A stretch of 64,000 nucleotides of DNA from Sinohyriopsis cumingii (taxonomy: Eukaryota > Mollusca > Bivalvia > Unionida > Unionidae): the NCBI GenBank assembly GCA_028554795.2, contig CM068835.1:56349219-56413218 (forward strand). Direction: 5' to 3'. The notes beneath the pieces are model-generated. The model did no database searches, was not told the origin of the DNA, and saw nothing but the letters and a program-made list of their open reading frames with translations. How positions within the stretch are numbered: the stretch's first letter is position 1; the number at the start of each line of letters is the position of its first letter. This document shows, in pieces, positions 53,582 through 60,661 of this stretch. Position numbers and translations under genes: made by a program.

Positions 53582-54059
53582 GGAGTTGAGAGAAAGGATT
53601 TACCGAGAGCTGGTGAAAATACAAGTGAAACGTAAAGAACAATTGCATCCGTTAAGTCACCAGATCTTTAAGCACTGGTACCTGAATGGTATAAGAGAAA
53701 TGATTCGTCAGAAATTGTTTCAGTGGTCAGACCTTGTTCAATACTTCCAGGCCCCCGATGATCCACGTGTTGATCATTTTGGTTACTTCGAGATTCACCT
53801 AGAGCAACGCATTGAGGAAGACGAGGTAAAGGATTACCAACATATTTTCCGTGGAATCTACTTAGCGGAAGAGGAAACTTCTAACCGAAATCTGAAGTTC
53901 AGGTTACAGTATGCAAGATTTACATTCCCAACTCGAGAACGAAGATCACTGGCTAGAAAGTACGTGTATTGCTTCCGAAACAAGGAGACTATAAAAACAG
54001 GCTGCCATGCCACGACTTATGTCGTATGTAATCCAACAGATTCCGTGGAAGGAACTTAA
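53544..54059 (+). CDS. F-box-like protein, copy 3 (171 aa)
   Basis: The ATG at 53544 is chosen because the upstream extension lacks similarity, while MDTLQENILGLPEELRERIY matches copies 1 and 2. It shares the HWYLNGI segment, YQHIFRGIYLAEEETSNR and a basic C-terminus with copy 1. A TATATA lies about 15 nt before the ATG, too near to be a normal promoter for it. Same proposed role as copy 1. Confidence 0.6.
   Translation: MDTLQENILGLPEELRERIYRELVKIQVKRKEQLHPLSHQIFKHWYLNGIREMIRQKLFQWSDLVQYFQAPDDPRVDHFGYFEIHLEQRIEEDEVKDYQHIFRGIYLAEEETSNRNLKFRLQYARFTFPTRERRSLARKYVYCFRNKETIKTGCHATTYVVCNPTDSVEGT
53990..53997 (+). promoter_or_regulatory. TATA box inside the F-box-like copy 3 gene
   Basis: TATAAAAA. 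A transcript from it would begin near 54020, at or just after the first ATGs of the 74-codon frame (54007, 54019). It may mainly serve the 54222 gene. Confidence 0.4.
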
Positions 54060-54231
54060 TGACCATATTCAAACCGTGGATCATTACCATCGATTATTAC
54101 AAGAACTGTATCCATTCAATTTGGGTCGACAAGTGGTGTGTGTCTTAGTGACTTGTTTTCTGGGATTTCGTTTACCAGCCGATTATTTTTGGACTCTTTA
54201 CGATCTGTACTTACCACCTCAATGGCTTTAA
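54007..54231 (+). CDS. Small hydrophobic-core protein, unknown (74 aa)
   Basis: The frame overlaps the end of F-box-like copy 3 and the start of the next gene. It is amphipathic, with a hydrophobic stretch around residues 42-55 (VVCVLVTCFLGF) and an aromatic C-terminus. Family unknown. It could be a genuine small gene or a 5' part of the next gene separated by an indel. Confidence 0.4.
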   Translation: MPRLMSYVIQQIPWKELNDHIQTVDHYHRLLQELYPFNLGRQVVCVLVTCFLGFRLPADYFWTLYDLYLPPQWL

Positions 54232-54732
54232 ATGGTCACGAAAAACTCCTTTTGCTCAAAGCCTTGCGGTTTCATCTGGATACTTCTCGACCTCAACAGG
54301 AAAAAAAGATTCGTCAACTTTTAGCTACCCAAGACGTGTATGACGATGTGTGTGTAGCTTGTGACTTACATCCCCATTGGACAGATGTCCGTGCCTGGAA
54401 AGAATGGGGTTTTGAGGCTTGGACCCAAGAAGTGGCACAGTATGCACGAGAGTTGTTCAAGGAAAAAAGTTACTTTTCAACCCGTGTTAGTGACAGTGCC
54501 AGAAGAACCCGTCACCCAGGACAGGACTGTCGTGGACAGGAATGAAAGACCCTTTCGGGAGGACACTTGTGTGACCTTACCCCCTACTATAGAACTGGTT
54601 AGAACATTACCCAAAACATGTTGTTGTACAGACACTTGTTTTTATTCCACGTTCATAGTTATCATGTGCCTTTTATCCTTGTACTTAAGCCTTTGGCTTT
54701 TATGTATTTTTGTCTTTCGTATTCATGTTTGA
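54222..54732 (+). pseudogene. Helical protein with C-terminal membrane anchor, probably frameshifted
   Basis: Two overlapping frames complement each other. From ATG 54222 the first frame encodes a helical, Trp-rich domain (about 80 residues) and then a short atypical tail to 54545. The second frame (open from 54361; first ATG 54385) becomes protein-like only after about 54470. It encodes an acidic, Pro-rich stem and a C-terminal transmembrane helix of about 24 residues (STFIVIMCLLSLYLSLWLL) ending at 54732. An A6 run at 54463-54468 lies where the frames should switch. The simplest reading is one tail-anchored protein broken by an indel; two separate overlapping genes are possible. No Bcl-2 homology motif could be supported despite the anti-apoptotic context. 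Confidence 0.5.
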
Positions 54733-54744
54733 AAAAAAACATTC

Positions 54745-54750
54745 AATAAA
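54745..54750 (+). terminator. Polyadenylation signal after the accessory block
   Basis: AATAAA 13 nt after the stop of the membrane-anchored frame and 16 nt before the TATA box of the ATPase gene. Confidence 0.7.
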
Positions 54751-54765
54751 CGTGTTCTGAAAAAG

Positions 54766-54773
54766 TATATAAA
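54766..54773 (+). promoter_or_regulatory. TATA box of the packaging ATPase gene
   Basis: TATATAAA, 48 nt before the ATG at 54821, giving a leader of about 20-25 nt. Confidence 0.65.
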
Positions 54774-54820
54774 CTCTTGTCTTGTTTGTTTTTCGTGTCA
54801 CAAGTGACATTTCTCACACA

Positions 54821-55564
54821 ATGGCTACCTCTGCTGTCTCTGCTCCCTCTTCCTCTACTGTCAAAGTCATCGACGAACACTTAGATCGTGCCAGTTGGGA
54901 GGCTTTGTATCTTCGCCATCCCTTTAACATGCTCATTGCTGGACCTAGCGGTTCAGGCAAAACCGAATTCGTCAAGCGTTTGATCGAACATAAACATCAT
55001 TTGATCGATCGGCCACCTCAACGGATCGTGTGGTGTTACAAAGAGTGGCAATCGGCGTACAACCTCTTGCGAGAAAGTCAGGGCGATTCCATCGTGTTTG
55101 TGGAAGGCATTCCTAAAGAAGACGACGGCATCGTCTCTGACTCCCGTCAAACCCATTTGGTCATTTTCGACGACATGTTAGGAGAAGACGAAGAAGAAAT
55201 TAAATTGTGGTTCACGCGCAAAGGGCAACACCGTAATGCCAGTGTCGTTTACATCACCCAAAATTTGTTTCAACAAAGTAAAGCCCATTGCACCATCAGT
55301 CTCAATGTGCATTACGTGGTCTTGTTTAAAAGCCCTCGAGATAAATCGCAAGTGCAAGTCTTAGCCAAACAGTTAGGAACGCCTTGGCTGACTCAGGCGT
55401 ACGACGATGCCACTCAAACGCCACACGCCTATTTACTCGTCGATTTGAACCCCACGACTCCCGAGGATTTGCGATTTCGTACCCACTTGTTTCACCACTG
55501 GTGCCAAGACGGACGGCCTGTCCTGTACACGTCTCCGTCCTCGACTTCATTTCACTCCCCATAA
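54821..55564 (+). CDS. DNA-packaging ATPase, FtsK/HerA (A32-like) superfamily (247 aa)
   Basis: This motor pumps genome DNA into the capsid. The ATG at 54821 is preferred over upstream non-ATG frames and sits just after a TATA box. Walker A is GPSGSGKT at residues 41-48. Walker B is VIFDDML at 114-120. A sensor-like VVYITQNLF follows near 145, as in other Maverick and adintovirus ATPases, and the length is normal for them. The gene is intact. Its stop overlaps an A-run, and the next promoter follows at once. Confidence 0.93.
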   Translation: MATSAVSAPSSSTVKVIDEHLDRASWEALYLRHPFNMLIAGPSGSGKTEFVKRLIEHKHHLIDRPPQRIVWCYKEWQSAYNLLRESQGDSIVFVEGIPKEDDGIVSDSRQTHLVIFDDMLGEDEEEIKLWFTRKGQHRNASVVYITQNLFQQSKAHCTISLNVHYVVLFKSPRDKSQVQVLAKQLGTPWLTQAYDDATQTPHAYLLVDLNPTTPEDLRFRTHLFHHWCQDGRPVLYTSPSSTSFHSP

Positions 55565-55571
55565 AAAAATC

Positions 55572-55578
55572 TATAAAA
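55572..55578 (+). promoter_or_regulatory. TATA box of the core-like gene
   Basis: TATAAAA 8 nt after the ATPase stop and about 46 nt before an ATG at 55618. Confidence 0.55.
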
Positions 55579-55617
55579 ACCTCAGACCCTTTCTCGTCTG
55601 TCTCACACAGTGTGAAC

Positions 55618-56365
55618 ATGACGTCCCTTTGGTCCAACTGGCCGATCCCCGCATCGACACTCAAACCAAAAAACAAATCATTTTGAAACCTGGAGGGATC
55701 GGTACTCTAGGAGGGGTCATGATTCGCTCTCTCTTAAGATGGGATCCTAATGCCCCCAAAGTTATCCCCAAGACAAAAGTCCAACGAAGCCCCAAGAAGA
55801 AAAAGAAAAAGACCAGGTCCCCAAGGAGAACTTCTCCAGTGGCAGGACCCTCCTCTTACCAGAAACCACCCCGGAAAAAGAAAAGAAGCCCCCAGAAAAA
55901 GAAACAGAAAAAAGTCCCCAGAAAAAGAAAAGTCCACAGAACAAAACTAGTCGCAAGAGAGGCACTTCGGCCAGGACGCAACCTTACACTCGCAAACCAC
56001 GACCTGCCACAGCGGTGACTGCGTCTCCGGCAGCCTCACGTTTATCCACTTCTCCGTTAATGACACCCAGAACTGAAGAGAACATGGAGACGTTGATCAC
56101 ACCAAGAACTTCTCCGTTGATGACCCCCAAAAGAACTTCCCCAGTGGCAGGACCCTCCAATTTAGCGCCAGTGGCTGCTGCTCACAAAGTATCTTCTCCC
56201 AAAATCAAAGTCCATGAAAGATCGGGCATGTTACAAAGTTTACAGGATTTGTCCAAGCAAGAACTGGCTCGATTTAGTCCGTTGCGTACCCCTGCACGAC
56301 GTGTCATGCCTGTCCTCAAACTAATACGACGTAAAGACAATCAGTGGCGACGCGTTCCAGTATAA
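55618..56365 (+). pseudogene. Lys/Pro/Ser-rich core-like protein, frame-disrupted
   Basis: Three frames are involved. The ATG at 55618 opens a frame of only 22 codons. The adjacent frame, without its own ATG until 55719, encodes QLADPRIDTQTKK, KPGGIGTLGG and then Lys/Arg-rich repeats to 56018. A third frame takes over in the A-rich repeats and runs to 56365. It carries a second copy of the SPVAGPS motif and an ordered C-terminal segment (SGMLQSLQDLSKQEL). This pattern suggests one basic, DNA-condensing core protein split by at least one indel in A-runs, plus a start problem. The position, between ATPase and the pX-like gene, fits a virion core protein. Programmed frameshifting is less likely because no clean slippery heptamer is seen. 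Confidence 0.55.
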
Positions 56366-56370
56366 AAAAG
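56361..56370 (+). promoter_or_regulatory. TATA box overlapping the stop of the core-like gene
   Basis: TATAAAAAAG, containing the TAA stop at 56363-56365. It serves the small basic gene at 56410. Confidence 0.6.
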
Positions 56371-56409
56371 GCCTGTGACCAAGTAGGGGTATCAGTGAAC
56401 TTGTAAAAG

Positions 56410-56598
56410 ATGTCACCTCCAAGAAGCCAAAAAAGACAGAGACAAAGGCATACGCGTCATCCGACAAAGCGCTTAGCCAAGCATCGACATTACCCTAAGA
56501 AAAGACACAGTCGTTCCAAGAAAAAGAGGCGTCAACAAAGGGGAGGATTCCTTGGCGATTTTGGGAAAAACATTGTCACCTTTATGACAAAGCGATAG
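56410..56598 (+). CDS. Protamine-like small core protein, pX/mu-like (62 aa)
   Basis: Residues 1-42 are almost entirely Arg, Lys, His and Pro or Ser. They are followed by QQRGGFLGDFGKN and a short hydrophobic end. This resembles precursor core peptides of adenovirus-like viruses, which condense DNA and are trimmed by the viral protease. QRGG/F at residues 43-47 fits the adenain-type cleavage pattern (small set of residues, X, Gly, Gly, cut). The size is normal for such proteins. The start follows a TATA box by 49 nt. Confidence 0.65.
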   Translation: MSPPRSQKRQRQRHTRHPTKRLAKHRHYPKKRHSRSKKKRRQQRGGFLGDFGKNIVTFMTKR

Positions 56599-56680
56599 TC
56601 CCAAAAAAGACAAAAGGGTGTGTGTTAAGTCATCGACGTTAGTGTCTGCTTGGTGAATGTCCGGGAACCCACAAGCAAAG

Positions 56681-57068
56681 ATGTCACCCTCCAGAAAACC
56701 CCAAGGAAAGAAAAGGAAAGGATTGCCTCCACGTTTAGTCAAACATGGGGACATGTTATCTGTCCTGTCCAAAGCTTCTCCACCCCTACGAAAAAAAACT
56801 CATTCAAACGGCCTCCAAAGAGGTCATCGATACCGTGTGCGAATGTTGTTTGAACGTTTTGAAAGGCACGATCCCTTTGTCCAAACACCAGAAACAATGC
56901 TTAGGCAAACATCGTCACGTTCTTCGGAAAATGGTTCAAAAGAAAATTCCCATTCGTCATAAAAAGAAGATGTTGGTCCAACGTGGAGGCATTTTGCCTC
57001 TCTTGTTAGGCCCCAAACTGAAAGGAGTCTTGGGAACCATGTTGGGAGGACTGGTGGGAGCAAGATAA
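56681..57068 (+). pseudogene. pX-like conserved Maverick core protein, split by a frameshift at an A8 run
   Basis: A first frame (ATG 56657 or 56681) encodes a basic start and LPPRLVKHGDMLSVLSKASP. The conserved middle, KKLIQTASKEVIDTVCECCL, with LNVLKGTIPLS, and the C-terminal QRGGILPLLLGP with a Gly-rich hydrophobic tail lie in another frame that runs to 57068. An A8 run at 56791-56798 is where the frames cross. The middle and tail match a small protein often found near the integrase in animal Mavericks. QRGG/I is a candidate protease site. One gene, broken or slipped, is the best reading. Confidence 0.65.
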
Positions 57069-57074
57069 AAAGGC
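57065..57074 (+). promoter_or_regulatory. TATA-like box overlapping the pX-like stop
   Basis: GATAAAAAGG with the TAA stop of the pX-like gene inside it, 53 nt before the ATG at 57118. Confidence 0.5.
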
Positions 57075-57117
57075 CTTCAGAAGTCCCAAGATCTCAGAAT
57101 TGACCCCTGACAACCCC

Positions 57118-57696
57118 ATGGAAGGACGAAAACTAGCTTTAGTGCCTTACAAACGATGGATGGAATACCATCGGTGGCAAGAACAACGTACCCGGCATTT
57201 ACCTCCCAATCCCAATTTGAGCGAGATGTCCCAGTTACAACACGAATTGCAGTCCTTGATGGATCGCCAAGATTTGTCTGAAACAGAAAAATCGCAAAAG
57301 TACGGTCAACTCTTGCAACGATTGCAACTCTTTCACCAGAAAGCTTTAGACGAAACAGCTCTACCCACTCTGCAAGGTTTTAAGACCTTGATGAAAAGTC
57401 CAGCGCCATCACCAGTACCAGTACCAGTACCAGTGACCAAGACAGAAAAAGGAAAAGAAGAAGAAGAAGAAGAATGGTTTCAAACTCCACCAGAAAAAGT
57501 ACGCAAGTTAACAACACCACCTACCTCCAGAATTGGATGGATTAAAAAGATGATGGCCACCCCTTCTTCCTCACAAGAGAAAAAGAAAGTGAAGACAGAA
57601 GTGAAGACAGAAGTGAAACAAGAACCGATATCCCCCGCTCAGACATCCTCCTCCTCTTCAACACCTATTGCCGGTCGCACACGCAAAGCATTGTAA
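57118..57696 (+). CDS. Conserved Maverick protein of unknown function (192 aa)
   Basis: The start MEGRKLALVPYKRWMEY and the following helical segment (SQLQHELQSLMDRQDLSETE, then QKYGQLLQRLQLF) match a small, widespread Maverick protein family usually encoded between the core gene and integrase. Its role is not known to me. The second half is disordered, with Pro-Val repeats (PVPVPVPV), a Glu tract, and Lys-rich KVKTEVKTEVKQE repeats that resemble SUMO consensus sites. The gene is intact, preceded by a TATA-like box, and ends about 75 nt before the integrase ATG. Confidence 0.7.
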   Translation: MEGRKLALVPYKRWMEYHRWQEQRTRHLPPNPNLSEMSQLQHELQSLMDRQDLSETEKSQKYGQLLQRLQLFHQKALDETALPTLQGFKTLMKSPAPSPVPVPVPVTKTEKGKEEEEEEWFQTPPEKVRKLTTPPTSRIGWIKKMMATPSSSQEKKKVKTEVKTEVKQEPISPAQTSSSSSTPIAGRTRKAL

Positions 57697-57772
57697 TCCA
57701 AGAAAATACCCCAAGAGAAAAAGAGTAGCCTCTTCCAAGAGTGGGTGCCTTATTAACACACAAACACAAAAA

Positions 57773-58878
57773 ATGGAAAATGTCTTAGACAGCATTTACT
57801 ACGATCCCTCGCATCCTGCAGGTTACGCAGGAGTTCAAAAATTGTATCGTGCTGCCAAAACTCGACTGAAAAGTCTCCGTTTACCTCAAGTGCAACGATG
57901 GTTACAAGAACAAGCTACCTACACTTTACACAAACCCATTCGACGCAAGTTTGCCAGAAGTCGCACCCGAGTGGAAGGCATCGATCATCAATGGCAAGCC
58001 GATTTAGCCGATGTCTCTCATTTGGCCAGCTACAATCGTGGCTACAAATATTTGTTTTGTGTCATCGACGTCTTTTCCAAATTTGCCTGGGTCGTGCCCT
58101 TGACTTCCAAATCGAGCAGCGAGTTAGTGCGAGCCCTGCAACGGGTGTTGAAACAAAGCGGTCGTCACCCTCTTCGATGGCAAACGGACAAAGGCACCGA
58201 ATTTCTGAACCAAGCTTTCCAAAAAGAATTAAAGAAACGTGACATTCATTTTTTTACCACCGAGAATCCCGAAACCAAAGCCAGCATCGTGGAACGTTTT
58301 CAACGCACTTTGAAAGAACGCGTGTGGAAATATTTTACGCATCACCACACTCTGAAGTACATCGACATCTTACCGCACCTGGTGCAAGCGTACAACCAAT
58401 CTTACCATCGAAGCATCGGACGTGCCCCGCAAGACGTGACTCCCGACAACGAAGTGCTGGTGTGCGCCTGTTTGGTACGTCCCCGACGAGGGCTGTCCCC
58501 AAGAAAAGTGGAGAGTTGGCCGTAGGAGATTGGGTGCGCATTGGCAAAACCAAACGCACTTTTGACAAAGGTTACTTACCTAACTGGACGACGGAACTGT
58601 TTCGCGTCACTGGACGAGTGTATGGCCGTCATCCTGCCGTCTATAAATTGGAAGACATGAACGGAGAAGTGCTCAAAGGAACGTTTTATTTGCCCGAGTT
58701 ACAACGTGTCACCAAAAAAGAAGACGACGTGTACGACATCGAAAGCATTCTCGAACGCAGAATCCGTAAAGTGGGCAAACGACGTGTCAAAGAAGTCAAA
58801 GTACGTTGGAAAGGATATCCGCCCAGTTTCGATTCTTGGATCGACGCTTTGCAAGTCATCGACTATGAAAAGAAGTGA
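57773..58878 (+). pseudogene. Retroviral-type integrase with C-terminal chromodomain, frameshifted
   Basis: Maverick integrases insert the element into host DNA. From the ATG at 57773: YYDPSHPAGYAGVQKLYRA, QATYTLHKPIRR, then the RNase-H-fold core with D77 (WQADLADVS), D139 (WQTDKGTEF) and E174 (SIVERFQRTLKER), a normal DD35E triad. The first frame ends at 58525. The SH3-like and chromodomain part (GDWVRIGKTKR, then YDIESILERR, VKVRWKGYPPSFDSW) lies in another frame ending at 58878. The switch is between about 58450 and 58480, near the end of the catalytic core. All three catalytic residues precede the break. The chromodomain may direct insertion to marked chromatin. Confidence 0.9.
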
Positions 58879-58883
58879 CCATC

Positions 58884-59297
58884 ATGCCCTTTCACACATC
58901 AGACGCAGCTACGTCGACCACTCCTTCTTCACCCAGTTCTTCTGTGCAAGATTTACAAAAACAACCCTTGTGGGTGTGGTGTGGAGAACGTGTGCCTAAA
59001 ACGCAAATTGTCTTTTTCTGCCAAATCTTCGTGGTGTATTGTGTCATCGGGGCAGCCATCGCCAATTTGAGTTTGCAACAAGGAGACAAACAATTGTGGA
59101 CCATTTTATTGAGCAGTTGCATCGGTTACCTGCTTCCCAATCCCTCCCTGAAATTCTCCTCGAACGGGAACCTTGTGTCCAGTGCCAGTGTCAGTCACCA
59201 CTCCAACAACCACAACCAGAACCCCATTTTGGGCGGAGACACGCCTCTGACGTCCAGTAATATCCCCTCGGACAGCCACAGAACTCTGGAATTATGA
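58884..59297 (+). CDS. Two-pass membrane protein conserved in Mavericks (137 aa)
   Basis: The ATG at 58884 follows the integrase stop by 5 nt. After a Ser/Thr-rich N-terminus, residues about 38-62 (QIVFFCQIFVVYCVIGAAIA) and about 72-90 (LWTILLSSCIGYLLPNP) are membrane segments, separated by NLSLQQGDKQ. The SSCxGYLLPNPS motif is a hallmark of a small membrane protein encoded next to capsid genes in animal Mavericks. ILGGD near the C-terminus could be a protease site. The last 4 nt overlap the penton-like gene (ATGA). Confidence 0.8.
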   Translation: MPFHTSDAATSTTPSSPSSSVQDLQKQPLWVWCGERVPKTQIVFFCQIFVVYCVIGAAIANLSLQQGDKQLWTILLSSCIGYLLPNPSLKFSSNGNLVSSASVSHHSNNHNQNPILGGDTPLTSSNIPSDSHRTLEL

Positions 59298-60225
59298 GTC
59301 ACCAAAACCAATTTTACTTAACCTTACCCAGTGACAGTTCCATGGAGGTGTTTCCCAACAACATGTTGTGCTGTTACACGGCTAAATTACCTCAGGCCAT
59401 CCCCTTAGATCACGAAGCCCATTGGGAAGTGGCTTTAGTAGAAATGATTCACGCGACCCAAGTCCTCAATGTCCTTCCAATCAAAATTATTTTACGGTGG
59501 AAGTTCATGACCCACAATTGCAACAGGAATTGGATAAGAGAACCATACCTGACAAGAAAACCTATAATGAAAGCACTAAAAAGTGGACCTACCACTTGTT
59601 CATTCCCGCAGGCTATTATTTGAGTGGTCATCATTTGGTCAGCGCCATAGCCTCCAGGTTTAATAGCGTGTTTGGGAAAGCTTTCGAGCAGCTCAACAGC
59701 AAAAGTGTCACCATGGAGTACCACAAAGTAGCTCGTCGCTTCTTGATGAAATTTGAGCGGAGTAAAAAAGTGACCATTTTATTTTGTCATGAATTGTTTG
59801 ACATGTTGGGCGGTGACATGGAGCTGAGGAAGAAAGTAGAACAAAAACCCGATTCATCAGGCATTTACGACAACGAGACTTTTGCCAAGTATTTTCGTAC
59901 CCCTGTAGAACTGAACCAAGGACTGAATTTGATCTTTGTGTACTCCGATGTGGTGGAGTACAACGTAGTGGGACACACCTCCGTGCCGTTACTGCGTGTC
60001 ATTCCTTTCAAAGTGGATTCTGCCACGAACGCTGACGAGGAAGGTGGAAACACTTACCACGTCCACCGCGAATTTGTCCATCCTCATTATTTGCCGGTCA
60101 GCAAGTCGTATTTGGACACGGTCAACATTACTATAAAAGGAGATTTGGGACAAAATATTCCATTCACCAAAGGAAAAGTCACGGTGAAACTCCATTTTCG
60201 AAAACGGTTCTCTCACGACTCGTAA
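59294..60225 (+). pseudogene. Penton-like minor capsid protein, frameshifted
   Basis: The single-jelly-roll minor capsid protein sits at the capsid vertices. The N-terminal frame from ATG 59294 encodes FYLTLPSDSSMEVFPNNML, the usual opening strand of Maverick penton-like proteins, then WEVALVEMIHATQ. The rest, including VTMEYHKVARRFLMKF, LNLIFVYSDVVEYNVVGH, LLRVIPF and the final FRKRF, is in another frame ending at 60225. The change of frame is between about 59466 and 59483. The gene is otherwise complete and of normal length (about 310 codons). No A-run is at the break. Confidence 0.85.
60132..60140 (+). promoter_or_regulatory. Possible TATA box for the pVI-like gene
   Basis: TATAAAAGG within the 3' end of the penton-like gene, about 97 nt before the ATG at 60229. 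The spacing is longer than for the other boxes. Confidence 0.35.
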
Positions 60226-60228
60226 GTC

Positions 60229-60648
60229 ATGTATCCAGTGTACCGAGGGGTTGCACGACAGCGAGGACACGGTTTAGGAGACATGTTAAAATCGGCCTTT
60301 CGTTCGGTGGCCCCGGTGTTGAAACCGATGGTGACACGCGGATTGCACGCCTTGAAAGATGCGGCACTGACGCAAGGCAAAGAATTTCTCCAAAATGTCA
60401 TCATCGACAAACAAAACCCTAAAGAAGCCTTCATGAGGGCAGGCAAAAATGTCTTGCTGCAAACGGGTAAAGACATTTTAGGCCGACGAGACGCACCTAT
60501 AAATGCCCTGCACGCTACCGAGTCAGGCATTCAGCAAGGACAAGGCAGAAAGAGACGACGACGAAGAAAACACCCTTTCACCAGACTTCAAGCGAGAAAG
60601 GCCAAGAAAAGAAGAACCGTTCGAGACTTAGACGTTTTCGATTATTGA
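60229..60648 (+). CDS. pVI-like minor capsid protein (139 aa)
   Basis: After MYPVYRGVARQRGHGLGDML the protein forms amphipathic helices (KSAFRSVAPVLKPMVTR) and ends with a very basic segment (RKRRRRRKH) and RTVRDLDVFDY. Small Maverick proteins with the RGHG-LG start and this layout are taken as counterparts of adenovirus protein VI, which links capsid and core and disrupts membranes on entry. QRGH/G at residues 11-15 fits a protease maturation site. The gene is intact and its ATG lies 3 nt after the penton-like stop. Confidence 0.78.
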   Translation: MYPVYRGVARQRGHGLGDMLKSAFRSVAPVLKPMVTRGLHALKDAALTQGKEFLQNVIIDKQNPKEAFMRAGKNVLLQTGKDILGRRDAPINALHATESGIQQGQGRKRRRRRKHPFTRLQARKAKKRRTVRDLDVFDY

Positions 60649-60661
60649 AACACAGAACAAA

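Noticed and set aside
54222-54732. Viral Bcl-2 homologue
   Set aside because: The tail anchor fits, but no BH1 or BH2 motif can be supported from the sequence.
55800-56800. Programmed -1 frameshifting at A-runs in the core-like and pX-like genes
   Set aside because: No perfect X-XXY-YYZ heptamer in the right frame with an obvious downstream structure was found; kept only as an alternative.
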